A stretch of DNA of 64,000 bases. Source: Bordetella petrii. Its GTDB lineage: Bacteria; Pseudomonadota; Gammaproteobacteria; Burkholderiales; Burkholderiaceae_B. The notes under the pieces are model-generated. The model did not search any database. It saw nothing but the letters and a program-made list of their open reading frames with translations, and was not told the DNA's origin. Position numbers and translations under genes: made by a program. Shown here piece after piece: positions 28,961-37,255 of the stretch. How positions within the stretch are numbered: the first letter of the stretch is position 1; each line of letters opens with the position of its first letter. The DNA is taken from positions 4,774,001 through 4,838,000 of the forward strand of contig NC_010170.1 in the NCBI RefSeq assembly GCF_000067205.1, written 5' to 3'.

Positions 28961-30235
28961 CTAACGGCGCGAATCGCGGCCCGGGAACAGGCGCGGCATC
29001 CAGGCGAGCAATTGCTTGCGTTCATCGCCTTCGCTGCGGTTCAGCGCCGCCAGCGGGCCGTGCAGGTACTTCTGGGTAAGCCCGTGCGCCAGCTGGTCGA
29101 GCACGGCTTCGGGCGACTCGCCGCGCGCCAGCAGGCGGCGGGCGCGCTCGAGCTCGGCGGCGCGCACGTCTTCGGCGGCCTGGTGCAGGTCGCGGATGAC
29201 GGGCACCACTTCGCGCGACTGCATCCAGTGCATGAAGCCCTGGACGCGCGTTTCGATGATGGCTTCGGCCTGCACCACGGCCGCGCGGCGCGCATCGGTG
29301 CCGCTTTGCACCAGCCGGCCCAGGTCGTCGACCGAATACAGATAGACGTCGTCAAGGCGGCCGACTTCGGGTTCGATGTCGCGCGGCACGGCCAGGTCGA
29401 TCATGACCATGGGGCGGTGGCGGCGCAGGCGCGTGGCGCGCTCGACCAGCCCCAGCCCCAGAATGGGCAGGGAACTGGCCGTACAGGACACGATGACGTC
29501 GAATTCGGCCAGGCGCTCGGGCAGGTCGGCCAGCTTCATGGTGCCCGCCGAGAAGCGCCCGGCCAGCGCCTCGGCGCGCTCGGCCGTACGGTTGGCCACC
29601 ACCATGCTGCGCGGGCGCTGCGCGGCGAAGTGGGTGGCACAGAGTTCGATCATTTCGCCGGCGCCGATGAACAGCGTGCGGGCCTGGTCCAGGTTGCCGA
29701 ACACGCGCTCGGCCAGCCGCACGGCAGCGGCCGCCATGGACACGGAATGCGCGCCGATGGCAGTTTGCGAGCGGACTTCCTTGGCCACCGAGAAGGTGCG
29801 CTGGAACAACTGGTGCAGCAGCGTGCCCAGCGAACCGGCTTCGCCGGCCGCGCGCACCGCGTCTTTCATTTGCCCCAGGATCTGCGGTTCGCCCAGCACC
29901 ATGGAATCGAGCCCGCTGGCCACGCGGAACGCATGGCGCACGGCGTCGTCTTGCTGGTGGCGGTACAGATGCGGGGTGAGCGCAACCGCCTCGATGCGAT
30001 TGTGGTCGGCCAGCCACGCCGGCAATTGCTCGGCCACCTGCGCCTCGGCGGCGCAATAGACCTCGGTGCGATTACAGGTGGACAAGATGGCCGCCTCGCG
30101 CACCGAACCGCCAAAGGCCGAGCGCAGTCCTTCCAGCGCCGGCCGCACCAGGTCGACCGGCATGGACACGCGTTCGCGCACCGACACGGGCGCGGACGTG
30201 TGATTCAGGCCGAAAGCGAGAACAGCGACGGACAT
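28961..30235 (-). CDS. hemA: Glutamyl-tRNA reductase
   Basis: A 424-residue NADPH enzyme that reduces glutamyl-tRNA to glutamate-1-semialdehyde, the first step of C5 heme synthesis. The nucleophilic Cys is residue 54 in LSTCNRTEVYC; GLNHTSAPVSVRE and GEPQILGQMKDA are signatures, and the NADPH-binding and dimerisation domains follow. The ATG at 30235 is chosen over a TTG four codons upstream. It is divergent from tRNA-Phe. Confidence 0.97.
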   Translation of the reverse strand: MSVAVLAFGLNHTSAPVSVRERVSMPVDLVRPALEGLRSAFGGSVREAAILSTCNRTEVYCAAEAQVAEQLPAWLADHNRIEAVALTPHLYRHQQDDAVRHAFRVASGLDSMVLGEPQILGQMKDAVRAAGEAGSLGTLLHQLFQRTFSVAKEVRSQTAIGAHSVSMAAAAVRLAERVFGNLDQARTLFIGAGEMIELCATHFAAQRPRSMVVANRTAERAEALAGRFSAGTMKLADLPERLAEFDVIVSCTASSLPILGLGLVERATRLRRHRPMVMIDLAVPRDIEPEVGRLDDVYLYSVDDLGRLVQSGTDARRAAVVQAEAIIETRVQGFMHWMQSREVVPVIRDLHQAAEDVRAAELERARRLLARGESPEAVLDQLAHGLTQKYLHGPLAALNRSEGDERKQLLAWMPRLFPGRDSRR

Positions 30236-30398
30236 GGGACGCGGCAAGCGCCAACCGGCGAGGGTCGGCGCATTTGTAACATTAGGTCGATGAAAATTAT
30301 ACCTCTGCGGGTAATCCCGGGGGTAGTGGCCGCAAGCGGGTTTGAAATCGGAACGCCTGCAAGGATCAAGAAAATTGTGTATAGTTGCGGACTTCGTT

Positions 30399-30474
30399 GG
30401 CCTGGTAGCTCAGTTGGTAGAGCAGCGGATTGAAAATCCGCGTGTCGGTGGTTCGATTCCGCCCCAGGCCACCA
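30399..30474 (+). tRNA. tRNA-Phe: tRNA-Phe (anticodon GAA)
   Basis: A 76-base cloverleaf with a 7-bp acceptor stem (GGCCTGG/CCAGGCC), a D arm with GAGC, a GCGGA/TCCGC anticodon stem, GAA at 30432-30434, a TTCGATT T-loop and an encoded CCA. It is intact although a mobile element begins right after it. The integrase gene 173 bases downstream makes the 3' part the probable attachment site. Confidence 0.97.
30450..30474 (+). other. Probable attachment site (attL) in the tRNA-Phe 3' end
   Basis: P4-type integrases recombine into the T-arm/acceptor end of tRNA genes and rebuild the gene from element DNA. The intact tRNA end here, followed at once by element genes, fits this. The direct repeat marking the other end was not seen downstream in the window, so the element must extend past 64000. 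Confidence 0.65.
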
Positions 30475-30598
30475 TTCATTTTCCCCAGAACGTCCCAAAC
30501 AAGCCTAAAAAACCTTAGAAACCAAGGGCTTATCGGTAAAATCTGACTCACTGGGTTCATAGTCGTCTCAAGAAATCCCAAGCTTGCGGGTCCCCTAC

Positions 30599-30646
30599 GG
30601 GGTCCCCCATAATGATTTCGTCGAAATCGCATTTTGGGGGGACCCC
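30599..30646. promoter_or_regulatory. Nested palindromes covering the integrase ribosome site
   Basis: GGGGTCCCCC (30599-30608) pairs perfectly with GGGGGACCCC (30637-30646), which contains the GGGGGGA ribosome site and ends at the base before the ATG. Inside lies a second hairpin, GATTTCG-T-CGAAATC (30614-30628). The structure could hide the start site in mRNA or bind integrase or an excision factor as DNA. Confidence 0.55.
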
Positions 30647-32005
30647 ATGGGACTGCTCACTGACGTCAAAGTCAAAACCGCCACGCCGCACGGTAAAGAA
30701 TATTTACTGTCCGATAGCGACGGCCTGTACCTGCGAGTACGCCCATCCGGCAAGACCTGGCTCTATATCTACAAACATCAAGGCACCAAGACCAAACTCG
30801 GACTCGGCAGCTACCCCGTTGTTTCGCTGGCCACTGCTCGCCAAAAGGCGCGGGCCGAGGCTGAAAAACGCGCCAGTGGTATCGACCCCAAACAGGCACG
30901 CCGACAGGAAGAAGAGCGCGAGCGTGTTTCCCGGCTCAACACATTTGAGCGCATGGCACGTGCATGGCATGCACAGTCCAAAGTGGACCGCGTGTGGTCG
31001 GATGATTACGCGAACAAGCTTATCCGCCATCTAGAACTGCACATCTTCCCTTGGGTCGGCAAACTAACTATCGACAGCATTCAACCCACCGAAATTGTGC
31101 GATGCCTGCACCGCATCAAAGAGCGTGGCCATCTTGAAACCGCCCAGCGCGTCCGCGAAGTTGTTCAGAATATCTACCAACACGCGGTCGATGTCGGCGC
31201 CCTGGAGCCGGCCAAGAACTTCGTCAACAATCGGACGGGCGGACTGCCAGCGCCGCGTAGTCGCCACTATGCCGCCATCACCGATCCCAAGAAACTCGCT
31301 CAACTGTTGATCGACATTCGGGCATACAGCGGGCATGTCATCACGCGCAGCGCCCTGCTCCTGTCACCCCTAATCTTTCAACGACCCGGCCAGATACGGC
31401 TGGCCGACTGGGAGGATGTCGATTTCGAGCAGGAGCTGCTGCGCAGTCCGCCCGAAAAAATGAAGATGCGCGAATGGATGAAACGCGATAACCGGACTCC
31501 CGCGCACCTGACTCCCCTGCCCCATCAAGCGATGGCGATCCTCCAAGAACTGTATCCGCTGACCGGCCCCACCGGGCCAATCTTTCGGAGCATGGCAAAA
31601 CGCTCAGAAGGCAGCCGCTACATGAGCAACAACACCATCAACAGTGCCTTGAGAACGCTCGGTTACGACACTCAGGAGGAGATCACGGGACATGGCTTTC
31701 GAGCCACTGCGCGAACGCTCATCCGCGAATACCTGGGATGGGATAAGGACGTAATCGAGCGCCATCTGGCACACGTCTCAGATGAAGAACTGGGCGGTAG
31801 CTATGATCGCGCCGTTTTTCTCGCGCAGCGACGCAGGATGATTCAGGAATGGTCCGATTTTCTGGACGACTTGGCCGCAGGCAAAGAGGTCGTACCGGTA
31901 GATGGCATCACGCCCGAAGCGCAGCCGGCTCGGCTCAAAGTCAGACACAAGGCAGTTCAATTGCCCAGAGAGGAGCAATCTATGGCGTCGGAGCGGGCAG
32001 CCTGA
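30647..32005 (+). CDS. int: P4-type tyrosine integrase
   Basis: A 452-residue site-specific recombinase. The N-terminal DUF4102 arm-binding domain (LSDSDGLYLRVRPSGKTW) precedes a core-binding region and the catalytic domain with Arg about 246 (QRPGQIRLADW), HGFR at about 349-352, RHLAH and the nucleophile Tyr about 386 (GGSYDRA). It integrates and excises the element at the tRNA-Phe end just upstream. ATG 30647 starts the conserved domain and is preceded by GGGGGGA. Its last 26 bases overlap the end of the convergent AlpA-like gene. Confidence 0.93.
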   Translation: MGLLTDVKVKTATPHGKEYLLSDSDGLYLRVRPSGKTWLYIYKHQGTKTKLGLGSYPVVSLATARQKARAEAEKRASGIDPKQARRQEEERERVSRLNTFERMARAWHAQSKVDRVWSDDYANKLIRHLELHIFPWVGKLTIDSIQPTEIVRCLHRIKERGHLETAQRVREVVQNIYQHAVDVGALEPAKNFVNNRTGGLPAPRSRHYAAITDPKKLAQLLIDIRAYSGHVITRSALLLSPLIFQRPGQIRLADWEDVDFEQELLRSPPEKMKMREWMKRDNRTPAHLTPLPHQAMAILQELYPLTGPTGPIFRSMAKRSEGSRYMSNNTINSALRTLGYDTQEEITGHGFRATARTLIREYLGWDKDVIERHLAHVSDEELGGSYDRAVFLAQRRRMIQEWSDFLDDLAAGKEVVPVDGITPEAQPARLKVRHKAVQLPREEQSMASERAA

Positions 32006-32240
32006 CGGCCTGATAAGTATCGGGACTGTTAATCCATTCCTGCAAGTCGTTGCTCGGCCATGCGGAAGCACGGCCACCCAAATGAATCGGCGCGGGGAAA
32101 CGGCCTTCGGCGATTCGCCGATAAACCGTTGACCGACTCAACGCGGCAATACGAACTACGTCACGCAGACGGTAGAACGCAGGCGCAGCGTCAGACGACG
32201 ATGGGGCGGGGCTGATGGCAAGTCTATGGTGAACAGGCAT
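31980..32240 (-). CDS. alpA: AlpA-family DNA-binding regulator
   Basis: An 86-residue protein whose C-terminal two-thirds is a MerR-like helix-turn-helix: FYRLRDVVRIAALSRSTVYR followed by GGRASAWPSNDLQEWI, the AlpA/excisionase form. AlpA controls P4-type integrase expression and acts in excision. AAGGAGG lies 7 bases before the ATG. It is convergent with the integrase and overlaps its 3' end, so antisense effects are possible. Confidence 0.85.
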   Translation of the reverse strand: MPVHHRLAISPAPSSSDAAPAFYRLRDVVRIAALSRSTVYRRIAEGRFPAPIHLGGRASAWPSNDLQEWINSPDTYQAVRLPAPTP

Positions 32241-32251
32241 GGCACGCCTCC

Positions 32252-32437
32252 TTATTTACCAGGTAGACCTAGCTTGCCGCACTGTCCGTAGGAAGCACAC
32301 TTAGCACAGCATGGTTCAACGTATTCAAGCGGATTCTCGGGCTTATTTGGGCCGACGCGAGAGGACGCACAGAACGAAGTGCTTGAGCCCAACGAGCTAG
32401 AAAGATCATTGCATGAAATACATTTTTGTAGTAACAT
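32252..32437 (-). CDS. Small cysteine-rich protein upstream of alpA
   Basis: A 61-codon frame with seven Cys, several spaced as CxxC (CISC near the start, CCAKC and YGQC near the end), suggesting a zinc-ribbon-like peptide. Its TAA stop directly abuts the AAGGAGG ribosome site of alpA, the arrangement expected for a coupled upstream gene. There is no clear ribosome site of its own. I do not recognise the family; it could be a chance frame. Confidence 0.45.
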   Translation of the reverse strand: MLLQKCISCNDLSSSLGSSTSFCASSRVGPNKPENPLEYVEPCCAKCASYGQCGKLGLPGK

Positions 32438-32443
32438 TTTAGT

Positions 32444-32749
32444 ATGTTCACGCAGTTTGAATGGGATGCTGCCAAGGCGGGAGCCAACCTACGTAAACAC
32501 GGTGTGAGCTTCGAGGTCGCGATGCGGGTGTTTGCCGACCCTTTGGCGTTAACTGGGCTGGATCGCGTGGAACGAGGCGAGCAACGCTGGCAGACGCTTG
32601 GCATGGTGGATGGGTATCTCCTGCTTCTGGTGGCTCATACCGTTCTTGAACTGAACGCGGACAATCAATCCATTGAAGTTATCCGCATCATCTCGGCCAG
32701 ACGGGCCGACAGGAAAGAAAGGCGACGTTATGAGCAAGAAATCCGTTAA
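32444..32749 (+). CDS. brnT: BrnT-type ribonuclease toxin
   Basis: A 101-residue BrnT toxin: FEWDAAKAGANLRKHGVSFE, the VFADP turn and the ISARRADRKERRRYE tail are the family hallmarks. BrnT is a RelE-fold RNase that blocks growth until bound by BrnA. It starts directly after an AT-rich promoter-like stretch without an obvious ribosome site. It overlaps brnA by 20 bases. In mobile elements such pairs favour maintenance of the element. Confidence 0.92.
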   Translation: MFTQFEWDAAKAGANLRKHGVSFEVAMRVFADPLALTGLDRVERGEQRWQTLGMVDGYLLLLVAHTVLELNADNQSIEVIRIISARRADRKERRRYEQEIR

Positions 32750-33038
32750 ACATGAGGTAAATCTGGCTAACCTGCCTCCCCTTAGCGACAAACAGAAAGC
32801 CGAACTGGCCGCGCTGTCGACGCGCGCTGATGAGGATGTCGATTACGGCGACATCCCTCCGTTGACGGCGGAGTTCTGGAAGACCGCTGAACGCGGCAAG
32901 TTCTATAAGCCGACCAAGACGTCCACCACCGTACGCATTGATTCAGATGTCCTAGCATGGTTGCGGTCGCAAGGCAAAGGCTATCAGTCTCGCATCAATG
33001 CGATTCTGCGACGGGAAATGCTGTCATCACTAAAGTAA
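32730..33038 (+). CDS. brnA: BrnA-type antitoxin
   Basis: A 102-residue antitoxin. The C-terminal ribbon-helix-helix (TVRIDSDVLAWLRSQGKGYQSRINAILRREM) binds DNA and should repress the operon, while the N-terminal part neutralises BrnT. IPPLTAEFWKTAERGKFYKP is the conserved linker. It overlaps the brnT end, so the toxin and antitoxin are coupled with the toxin first, as is usual for this family. Confidence 0.92.
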   Translation: MSKKSVKHEVNLANLPPLSDKQKAELAALSTRADEDVDYGDIPPLTAEFWKTAERGKFYKPTKTSTTVRIDSDVLAWLRSQGKGYQSRINAILRREMLSSLK

Positions 33039-33530
33039 GCAGTGATCAGCCCATACCAGCGATCAACACAGTAGAGGCTCCTAGCTCTGTTGCCGCGCTT
33101 AACGTATCGGCTGAGGGCCGCCCCTTCCCCTTCTTCGTACCCCTGACGACCTATCCGCAAAATCCTGTAATTGTTGCAGATACCCAGGTCACTTATTGGC
33201 TATCGGTCAGGTCTAAGACTAAGTTGGCCCAACGCTTCAAGTGTCCTAACGACAGCCTCCACATGGTCGCATTAGGCACATTGCCGGTAACGCGACGTTG
33301 GTAGTTTCCATCGTGATACCGAAGCAAATAGACTTTGCAATTGCCGCGCCGCTGAACAGGTATCCGCGGCCAAGCAATAGGGCCGGACCGCACTTCGCTT
33401 CGAACCTCTTGCAGAGTTTCGCCCCATGCGGGTATCCACTATTCCCTCGCTGCGCTCGGTTGACACCTTCGACCCGACTTATCGCTTCGGGCCTGCGCGT
33501 GCTTCGCACTTGCACCAAATGGCAGCGAGA
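33039..33530. other. No supported gene (492 bases)
   Basis: Between brnA and the klcA leader all frames are either short or lack recognisable protein character. A minus-strand frame at 33193-33518 contains phrases that look protein-like but no start signal or family; it may be a decayed gene. Confidence 0.5.
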
Positions 33531-33703
33531 CGGTGGGTGGCGGACTTGCCGTTCCGGTCAGTGTGTCACGGCGTTCTCGGATTCAAGGGCTGCACGCCGG
33601 CGGCGCTTGCGGCCCGATAGGCCGGTGCCCCCTTGAGTCCTGCCCTGCGCCGTGCCTGTTCCCCGGAGACAGGGCAATTCCGCTCTGATTACCGGAGAAA
33701 ACG
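33531..33703 (+). ncRNA. Structured leader RNA, copy A (radC-motif-like), before klcA
   Basis: This leader shares sequence and pairing with those at 37402 and 38722. GATTCAAGGG (33580-33589) pairs with CCCTTGAGTC (33630-33639), enclosing GGCC-CGATA-GGCC. A terminal hairpin, AGGGCAATTCCGCTCT, lies just before the ribosome site CCGGAG. The Rfam radC RNA motif precedes antirestriction and radC genes in proteobacterial elements, and this looks like a member. Confidence 0.65.
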
Positions 33704-34117
33704 ATGAATACGACGACTTCCTTAACAGCTTCGGCCATCACTGGTCCGGCTCGTCTGAACTTCTTGCCTAAACTCTTTACCGAGCAAAGCTACTTTTATG
33801 GTGAGCGTGCGGTATTTGAATGGATGCGCCGACGGTGCCAGGACTACAACGGCGGATACCGGGAGTATTACGCGGTATCGAACGGTGCGTATTTCATGGC
33901 GCCGCATCGCCCTGAACCCATGCGCTTGCAGTGGGCGCTGAACTGGTCGAATGAAACGGTGTCGTCCGAGACGGCTGGCATCGTGGCGACATTGTTCGGC
34001 ATCTATGAAATTCTGGAGTCTTTTCCCGACGAAGATTTGGCTGAGCACTATCGCTTGTTGTGCCAGTATGCGTATGAATTACCTGAGAGCTGCTCCATCA
34101 TGCGCTTGATTGACTAA
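33704..34117 (+). CDS. klcA: Antirestriction protein, KlcA/ArdB family
   Basis: A 137-residue KlcA/ArdB protein: the core CQDYNGGYREYYAVSNGAYFMAP and the acidic helical C-terminus (ETAGIVATLFGIYEILES) are diagnostic. These proteins block type I restriction enzymes in vivo and protect incoming DNA during conjugation. It is preceded by a leader RNA and GGAGAAA. It is followed by the convergent arsH gene 45 bases after its stop. Confidence 0.92.
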   Translation: MNTTTSLTASAITGPARLNFLPKLFTEQSYFYGERAVFEWMRRRCQDYNGGYREYYAVSNGAYFMAPHRPEPMRLQWALNWSNETVSSETAGIVATLFGIYEILESFPDEDLAEHYRLLCQYAYELPESCSIMRLID

Positions 34118-34162
34118 TCCATCTTGGGGCTTGCGTGGAAACGCAGGCCCCACTTTTCTCGG

Positions 34163-34870
34163 TCAGATACTCTTTTGATTCACGCGCTTGCTTAATTCCT
34201 CGGCACTTTCCTTACGTTCGCTATAGCGGTCCACTAGATACGTTGTGGCATTGCGTGTCAGCAGCGTGAACTTCATCAGTTCTTCCATCACGTCTACGAT
34301 GCGATCGTAGTAGGCCGACGGCTTCATGCGTCCGGCTTCGTCGAACTCTAGCCACGCTTTGGCAACCGACGATTGATTGGGAATCGTCAGCATACGCATC
34401 CATCGGCCCAGTACACGCATCTGATTAACCGCATTGAACGACTGCGAACCACCGGATACCTGCATGACGGCCAGTGTCTTGCCTTGTGTGGGGCGTACCG
34501 CACCGACTGAAAGCGGTATCCAGTCGATCTGGGTTTTCATCAGGCCGGTCATCGCACCATGGCGTTCGGGCGAGCACCACACCATGCCCTCAGCCCACTG
34601 CGCGAGTTCGTGTAGCTCCTGTACCTTGGGGTGATCGGCGGGCGCATCATCGACCAGCGGCAGCCCAGAGGGGTTGAATAGGCGAGTTTCACCACCGAGG
34701 ACATGCAGGATGCGCGCGGCTTCTTCGGCGGCCAGGCGACTATACGAGCGTTCGCGCAGCGAGCCATAGAGCAGCAGAAAGCGCGGGGCATGGGTAGCAC
34801 GCGCCGGGGTGAATAACCGCTGTGTATCGGGCTGTTGGAATAATTCCGTGCCGATATTGGGTAGATCCAT
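34163..34870 (-). CDS. arsH: Organoarsenical oxidase/NADPH-FMN reductase ArsH
   Basis: A 235-residue flavoprotein. The FMN loop GSLRERSYSRL, the PERHGAMTGLMKTQIDW segment and the VMQVSGGSQSFNAVNQ block are ArsH-specific. ArsH oxidises trivalent organoarsenicals using NADPH/FMN. It is the last gene of the arsR-arsC-acr3-arsC-arsH operon. The ATG at 34870 avoids overlap with arsC; ATGs at 34906/34903 inside arsC are alternatives. Confidence 0.92.
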   Translation of the reverse strand: MDLPNIGTELFQQPDTQRLFTPARATHAPRFLLLYGSLRERSYSRLAAEEAARILHVLGGETRLFNPSGLPLVDDAPADHPKVQELHELAQWAEGMVWCSPERHGAMTGLMKTQIDWIPLSVGAVRPTQGKTLAVMQVSGGSQSFNAVNQMRVLGRWMRMLTIPNQSSVAKAWLEFDEAGRMKPSAYYDRIVDVMEELMKFTLLTRNATTYLVDRYSERKESAEELSKRVNQKSI

Positions 34871-34880
34871 CTGCAATGCC

Positions 34881-35303
34881 TTAGACACGACGACCCTCGG
34901 CATCAATCACAGGCTCGCCGTCTTCCTTGGTGAACGCACCACGTTGCGGTTGGGGCAGAATGTCCAGCACGATTTCCGATGGGCGGCATAGACGCGTGCC
35001 CATCGGGGTGACGACGATAGGGCGGTTCATCAGGATAGGGTGCTGTTCGATAAAATCGAGCAACTGTTCATCGGTCCATTTGGGGTCGCCTAGTCCGAGT
35101 TCGGCATACGGTGTGCCTTTTTCGCGGAGCACGTCGCGCACGCTCAAGCCTGCATCGGCCAACAGCTTGACCAGTGTTGCGCGCGTAGGCGGTGTTTTCA
35201 GGTACTCGATGACCGTGGGGTCTTCGCCGCTGTTGCGAATCAGAGCCAGGGTGTTGCGGGATGTGCCGCAGGCGGGATTATGGTAGATCGTAATGTTGCT
35301 CAT
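34881..35303 (-). CDS. arsC: Arsenate reductase, glutaredoxin-dependent (plasmid R773 type)
   Basis: A 140-residue ArsC. The HNPACGTSRNTL start places the catalytic Cys at residue 12, and the three Arg anion-site region (PTRATL...NRPIVVTP...RLCRPSE) is present. It reduces arsenate to arsenite with glutathione/glutaredoxin. It sits between acr3 and arsH, 12 bases after acr3. The operon also encodes an unrelated arsenate reductase at 36406. Confidence 0.95.
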   Translation of the reverse strand: MSNITIYHNPACGTSRNTLALIRNSGEDPTVIEYLKTPPTRATLVKLLADAGLSVRDVLREKGTPYAELGLGDPKWTDEQLLDFIEQHPILMNRPIVVTPMGTRLCRPSEIVLDILPQPQRGAFTKEDGEPVIDAEGRRV

Positions 35304-35315
35304 AGTAGTTCCGGC

Positions 35316-36398
35316 TTATCTCTGGGAAACGCTGGCGCTGGCTTCGTACCAGCCCTTGCTTTGGTTGACGATACGCACCACCAGCAGCATGACGGGTACC
35401 TCGATCAGCACGCCGACCACGGTGGCCAGTGCAGCCCCCGATTCAAAACCAAACAGGCTGATGGCAGCCGCCACGGCCAGCTCGAAGAAATTGCTCGCTC
35501 CGATCAAGGCTGACGGGCAGGCAATGTTGTGTTTTTCACCTGCGCGGCGGTTGAGCCAATAGGCCAGCCCCGAGTTGAAAAATACTTGGATCAGGATAGG
35601 CACGGCCAGCATGGCGATGACCAGCGGTTGTTGCAGAATGGCTTGCCCCTGGAAGGCAAACAGCAACACCAGTGTCAGCAGCAAGGCCGCAATAGATAGC
35701 GGGCCAATGCGTTCCAGTGCTTGATCAAAGGCTGCTTGGCCCTTGCGCAGCAGTGCCTTGCGCCAGAGTTGAGCGATGATGACAGGTACCACAATGTAGA
35801 GGGCGACCGACACCAACAACGTGTCCCACGGCACGGAGATGGCAGAAAGGCCGAGCAGCAACCCGACAATGGGTGCAAACGCAAACACCATGATGGTGTC
35901 ATTCAGTGCGACCTGTGACAGCGTGAATACCGGATCACCGCCGGTCAGTCGGCTCCACACAAACACCATGGCTGTGCAGGGAGCAGCAGCTAGCAGAATG
36001 AGCCCTGCGACATAGCTGTCAAGTTGTTCTGCAGGCAACCATTGGGCAAAGACATGGCGGATAAAGATCCATGCCAGCAACGCCATCGAAAACGGTTTGA
36101 CTGCCCAGTTAATAAACAGCGTGACGCCAATGCCGCGCCAATGTTGTTTGACCTGTCCCAATGCGCTGAAGTCGACCTTCAGCAGCATTGGGATGATCAT
36201 GACCCAGATCAGAATACCGACAGGCAGATTGACCTGGGCGATCTCCATGCGACCAATGGCCTGGAATACGTCGGGAACGAATTGCCCCAACGCAATGCCC
36301 ACGACAATGCACAGGAAAACCCATACCGTCAGATAGCGCTCGAATACGCTCATCGTTGGCACCGGTGTGAGTCGGGCCGTTTCAATCGCTGCGGTCAT
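35316..36398 (-). CDS. acr3: Arsenite efflux permease Acr3
   Basis: A 360-residue membrane protein with about ten helices. MSVFERYLTVWVFLCIVVGI is the recognisable Acr3 start; the essential Cys lies in AAAPCTAMVFVW, and NDTIMVFAFAPIV and GASNFFELAVAAAI are conserved. It exports arsenite by the proton gradient. The ATG at 36398 overlaps nothing and follows the upstream reductase stop by 7 bases; the long upstream frame is inside that gene. Confidence 0.95.
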   Translation of the reverse strand: MTAAIETARLTPVPTMSVFERYLTVWVFLCIVVGIALGQFVPDVFQAIGRMEIAQVNLPVGILIWVMIIPMLLKVDFSALGQVKQHWRGIGVTLFINWAVKPFSMALLAWIFIRHVFAQWLPAEQLDSYVAGLILLAAAPCTAMVFVWSRLTGGDPVFTLSQVALNDTIMVFAFAPIVGLLLGLSAISVPWDTLLVSVALYIVVPVIIAQLWRKALLRKGQAAFDQALERIGPLSIAALLLTLVLLFAFQGQAILQQPLVIAMLAVPILIQVFFNSGLAYWLNRRAGEKHNIACPSALIGASNFFELAVAAAISLFGFESGAALATVVGVLIEVPVMLLVVRIVNQSKGWYEASASVSQR

Positions 36399-36405
36399 GA
36401 GTGCC

Positions 36406-36903
36406 TCACTTCTTGCCGATGTCGCGCAACTCTTGTTGCAACGACAGGCTATCCAGGCGCTGGAAAGGCAATGAGATGAACAATTCAATGCGTCGGCGAA
36501 GCGCCATGGCGGTGTCGGAAAAGGCTTTGCGTTGCTGTTCTTCGGGGCCTTCAACTGCTGCAGGGTCTGGTACGCCCCAGTGAGCCGATACCGGTTTGCC
36601 CGGCCATATCGGACAAACTTCCCCCGCAGCGTTGTCGCAAACCGTGAAGATGAAATCAAACACGGGCGCGTCGGGCGCGACGAACTCGTCCCAGCTTTTG
36701 CTGCGGTAGCCCGTTGCAGGCAGATGCAGTCGTTCCAGCGTCGCTAACGCTAACGGGTGAACTTCGCCCTTGGGATGACTACCCGCAGAATAGGCACGAA
36801 AACGGCCATTGCCCAAGCCATTGAGCAAGCCTTCAGCGAGGATGGAACGGGCCGAATTGCCCGTGCAGATGAATAACGCGTTGTAGGTGGTATCGGTCGT
36901 CAT
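36406..36903 (-). CDS. arsC: Arsenate reductase, low-molecular-weight phosphatase type
   Basis: A 165-residue protein of the LMW tyrosine-phosphatase fold with the P-loop CTGNSARS (Cys13 to Arg19) and further Cys in the VCDNAAGEVCPIWPG loop, as in arsenate reductases of ars operons. It lies between arsR and acr3 (4 and 7 bases apart). Its mechanism differs from the glutaredoxin-fold ArsC in the same operon. Confidence 0.92.
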   Translation of the reverse strand: MTTDTTYNALFICTGNSARSILAEGLLNGLGNGRFRAYSAGSHPKGEVHPLALATLERLHLPATGYRSKSWDEFVAPDAPVFDFIFTVCDNAAGEVCPIWPGKPVSAHWGVPDPAAVEGPEEQQRKAFSDTAMALRRRIELFISLPFQRLDSLSLQQELRDIGKK

Positions 36904-36907
36904 GGTG

Positions 36908-37231
36908 TCAGCAGTCGCAGTGAGAGGATTCGGAGACTTCGCATACGCCGCCCTGGCAGCAATGTTCAGTCAGGTAGCCGAGTAGCCCATTCATCTGGGC
37001 AAAGTCGGCGCGGTAGATGAGGTTGCGGCCTTGCTGCTCAACCGTGACAAGACCTGCATGAGTGAGTTCTTTCAGGTGGAAGGACAAAGTGTTGCGGGCC
37101 ACAGCAAGTTGCTCGGCCAGTACGCTGGGCGTCAGGCCTTCTAGGCCAGCAATAACCAAGGCGCGAAACACCCGAAGGCGTTGCGTGTGGGCCAAGGCGC
37201 TAAGTGCGGAGACAGTTTGAGCTTCGTTCAT
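36908..37231 (-). CDS. arsR: ArsR-family arsenite-responsive repressor
   Basis: A 107-residue winged-helix repressor (SVLAEQLAVARNTLSFHLKEL). The metalloid site seems to be at the C-terminus, where EHCCQGGVC offers a vicinal Cys pair plus a third Cys, similar to ArsR proteins that bind As(III) outside the classic DNA-binding helix, followed by two more Cys in HCDC. The ATG at 37231 starts the fold; the frame continues upstream without homology. First gene of the ars operon. Confidence 0.93.
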   Translation of the reverse strand: MNEAQTVSALSALAHTQRLRVFRALVIAGLEGLTPSVLAEQLAVARNTLSFHLKELTHAGLVTVEQQGRNLIYRADFAQMNGLLGYLTEHCCQGGVCEVSESSHCDC

Positions 37232-37243
37232 ATTTCCATGATA

Positions 37244-37255
37244 CAACGTTTGTTG
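37244..37255. promoter_or_regulatory. Candidate ArsR operator
   Basis: CAAC-GTTT-GTTG is a short perfect dyad 13 bases upstream of arsR in an AT-rich promoter stretch. Position suggests the ArsR binding site; the arms are short, so this is tentative. Confidence 0.35.

Noticed and set aside
27593..30433. A 946-codon plus-strand frame over prmC, prfA and hemA
   Set aside because: Covers three highly conserved genes on the opposite strand and crosses into the tRNA.
33193..33518. Minus-strand frames between brnA and the klcA leader
   Set aside because: Overlapping short frames without start signals or homology; possibly a decayed gene but not supportable.
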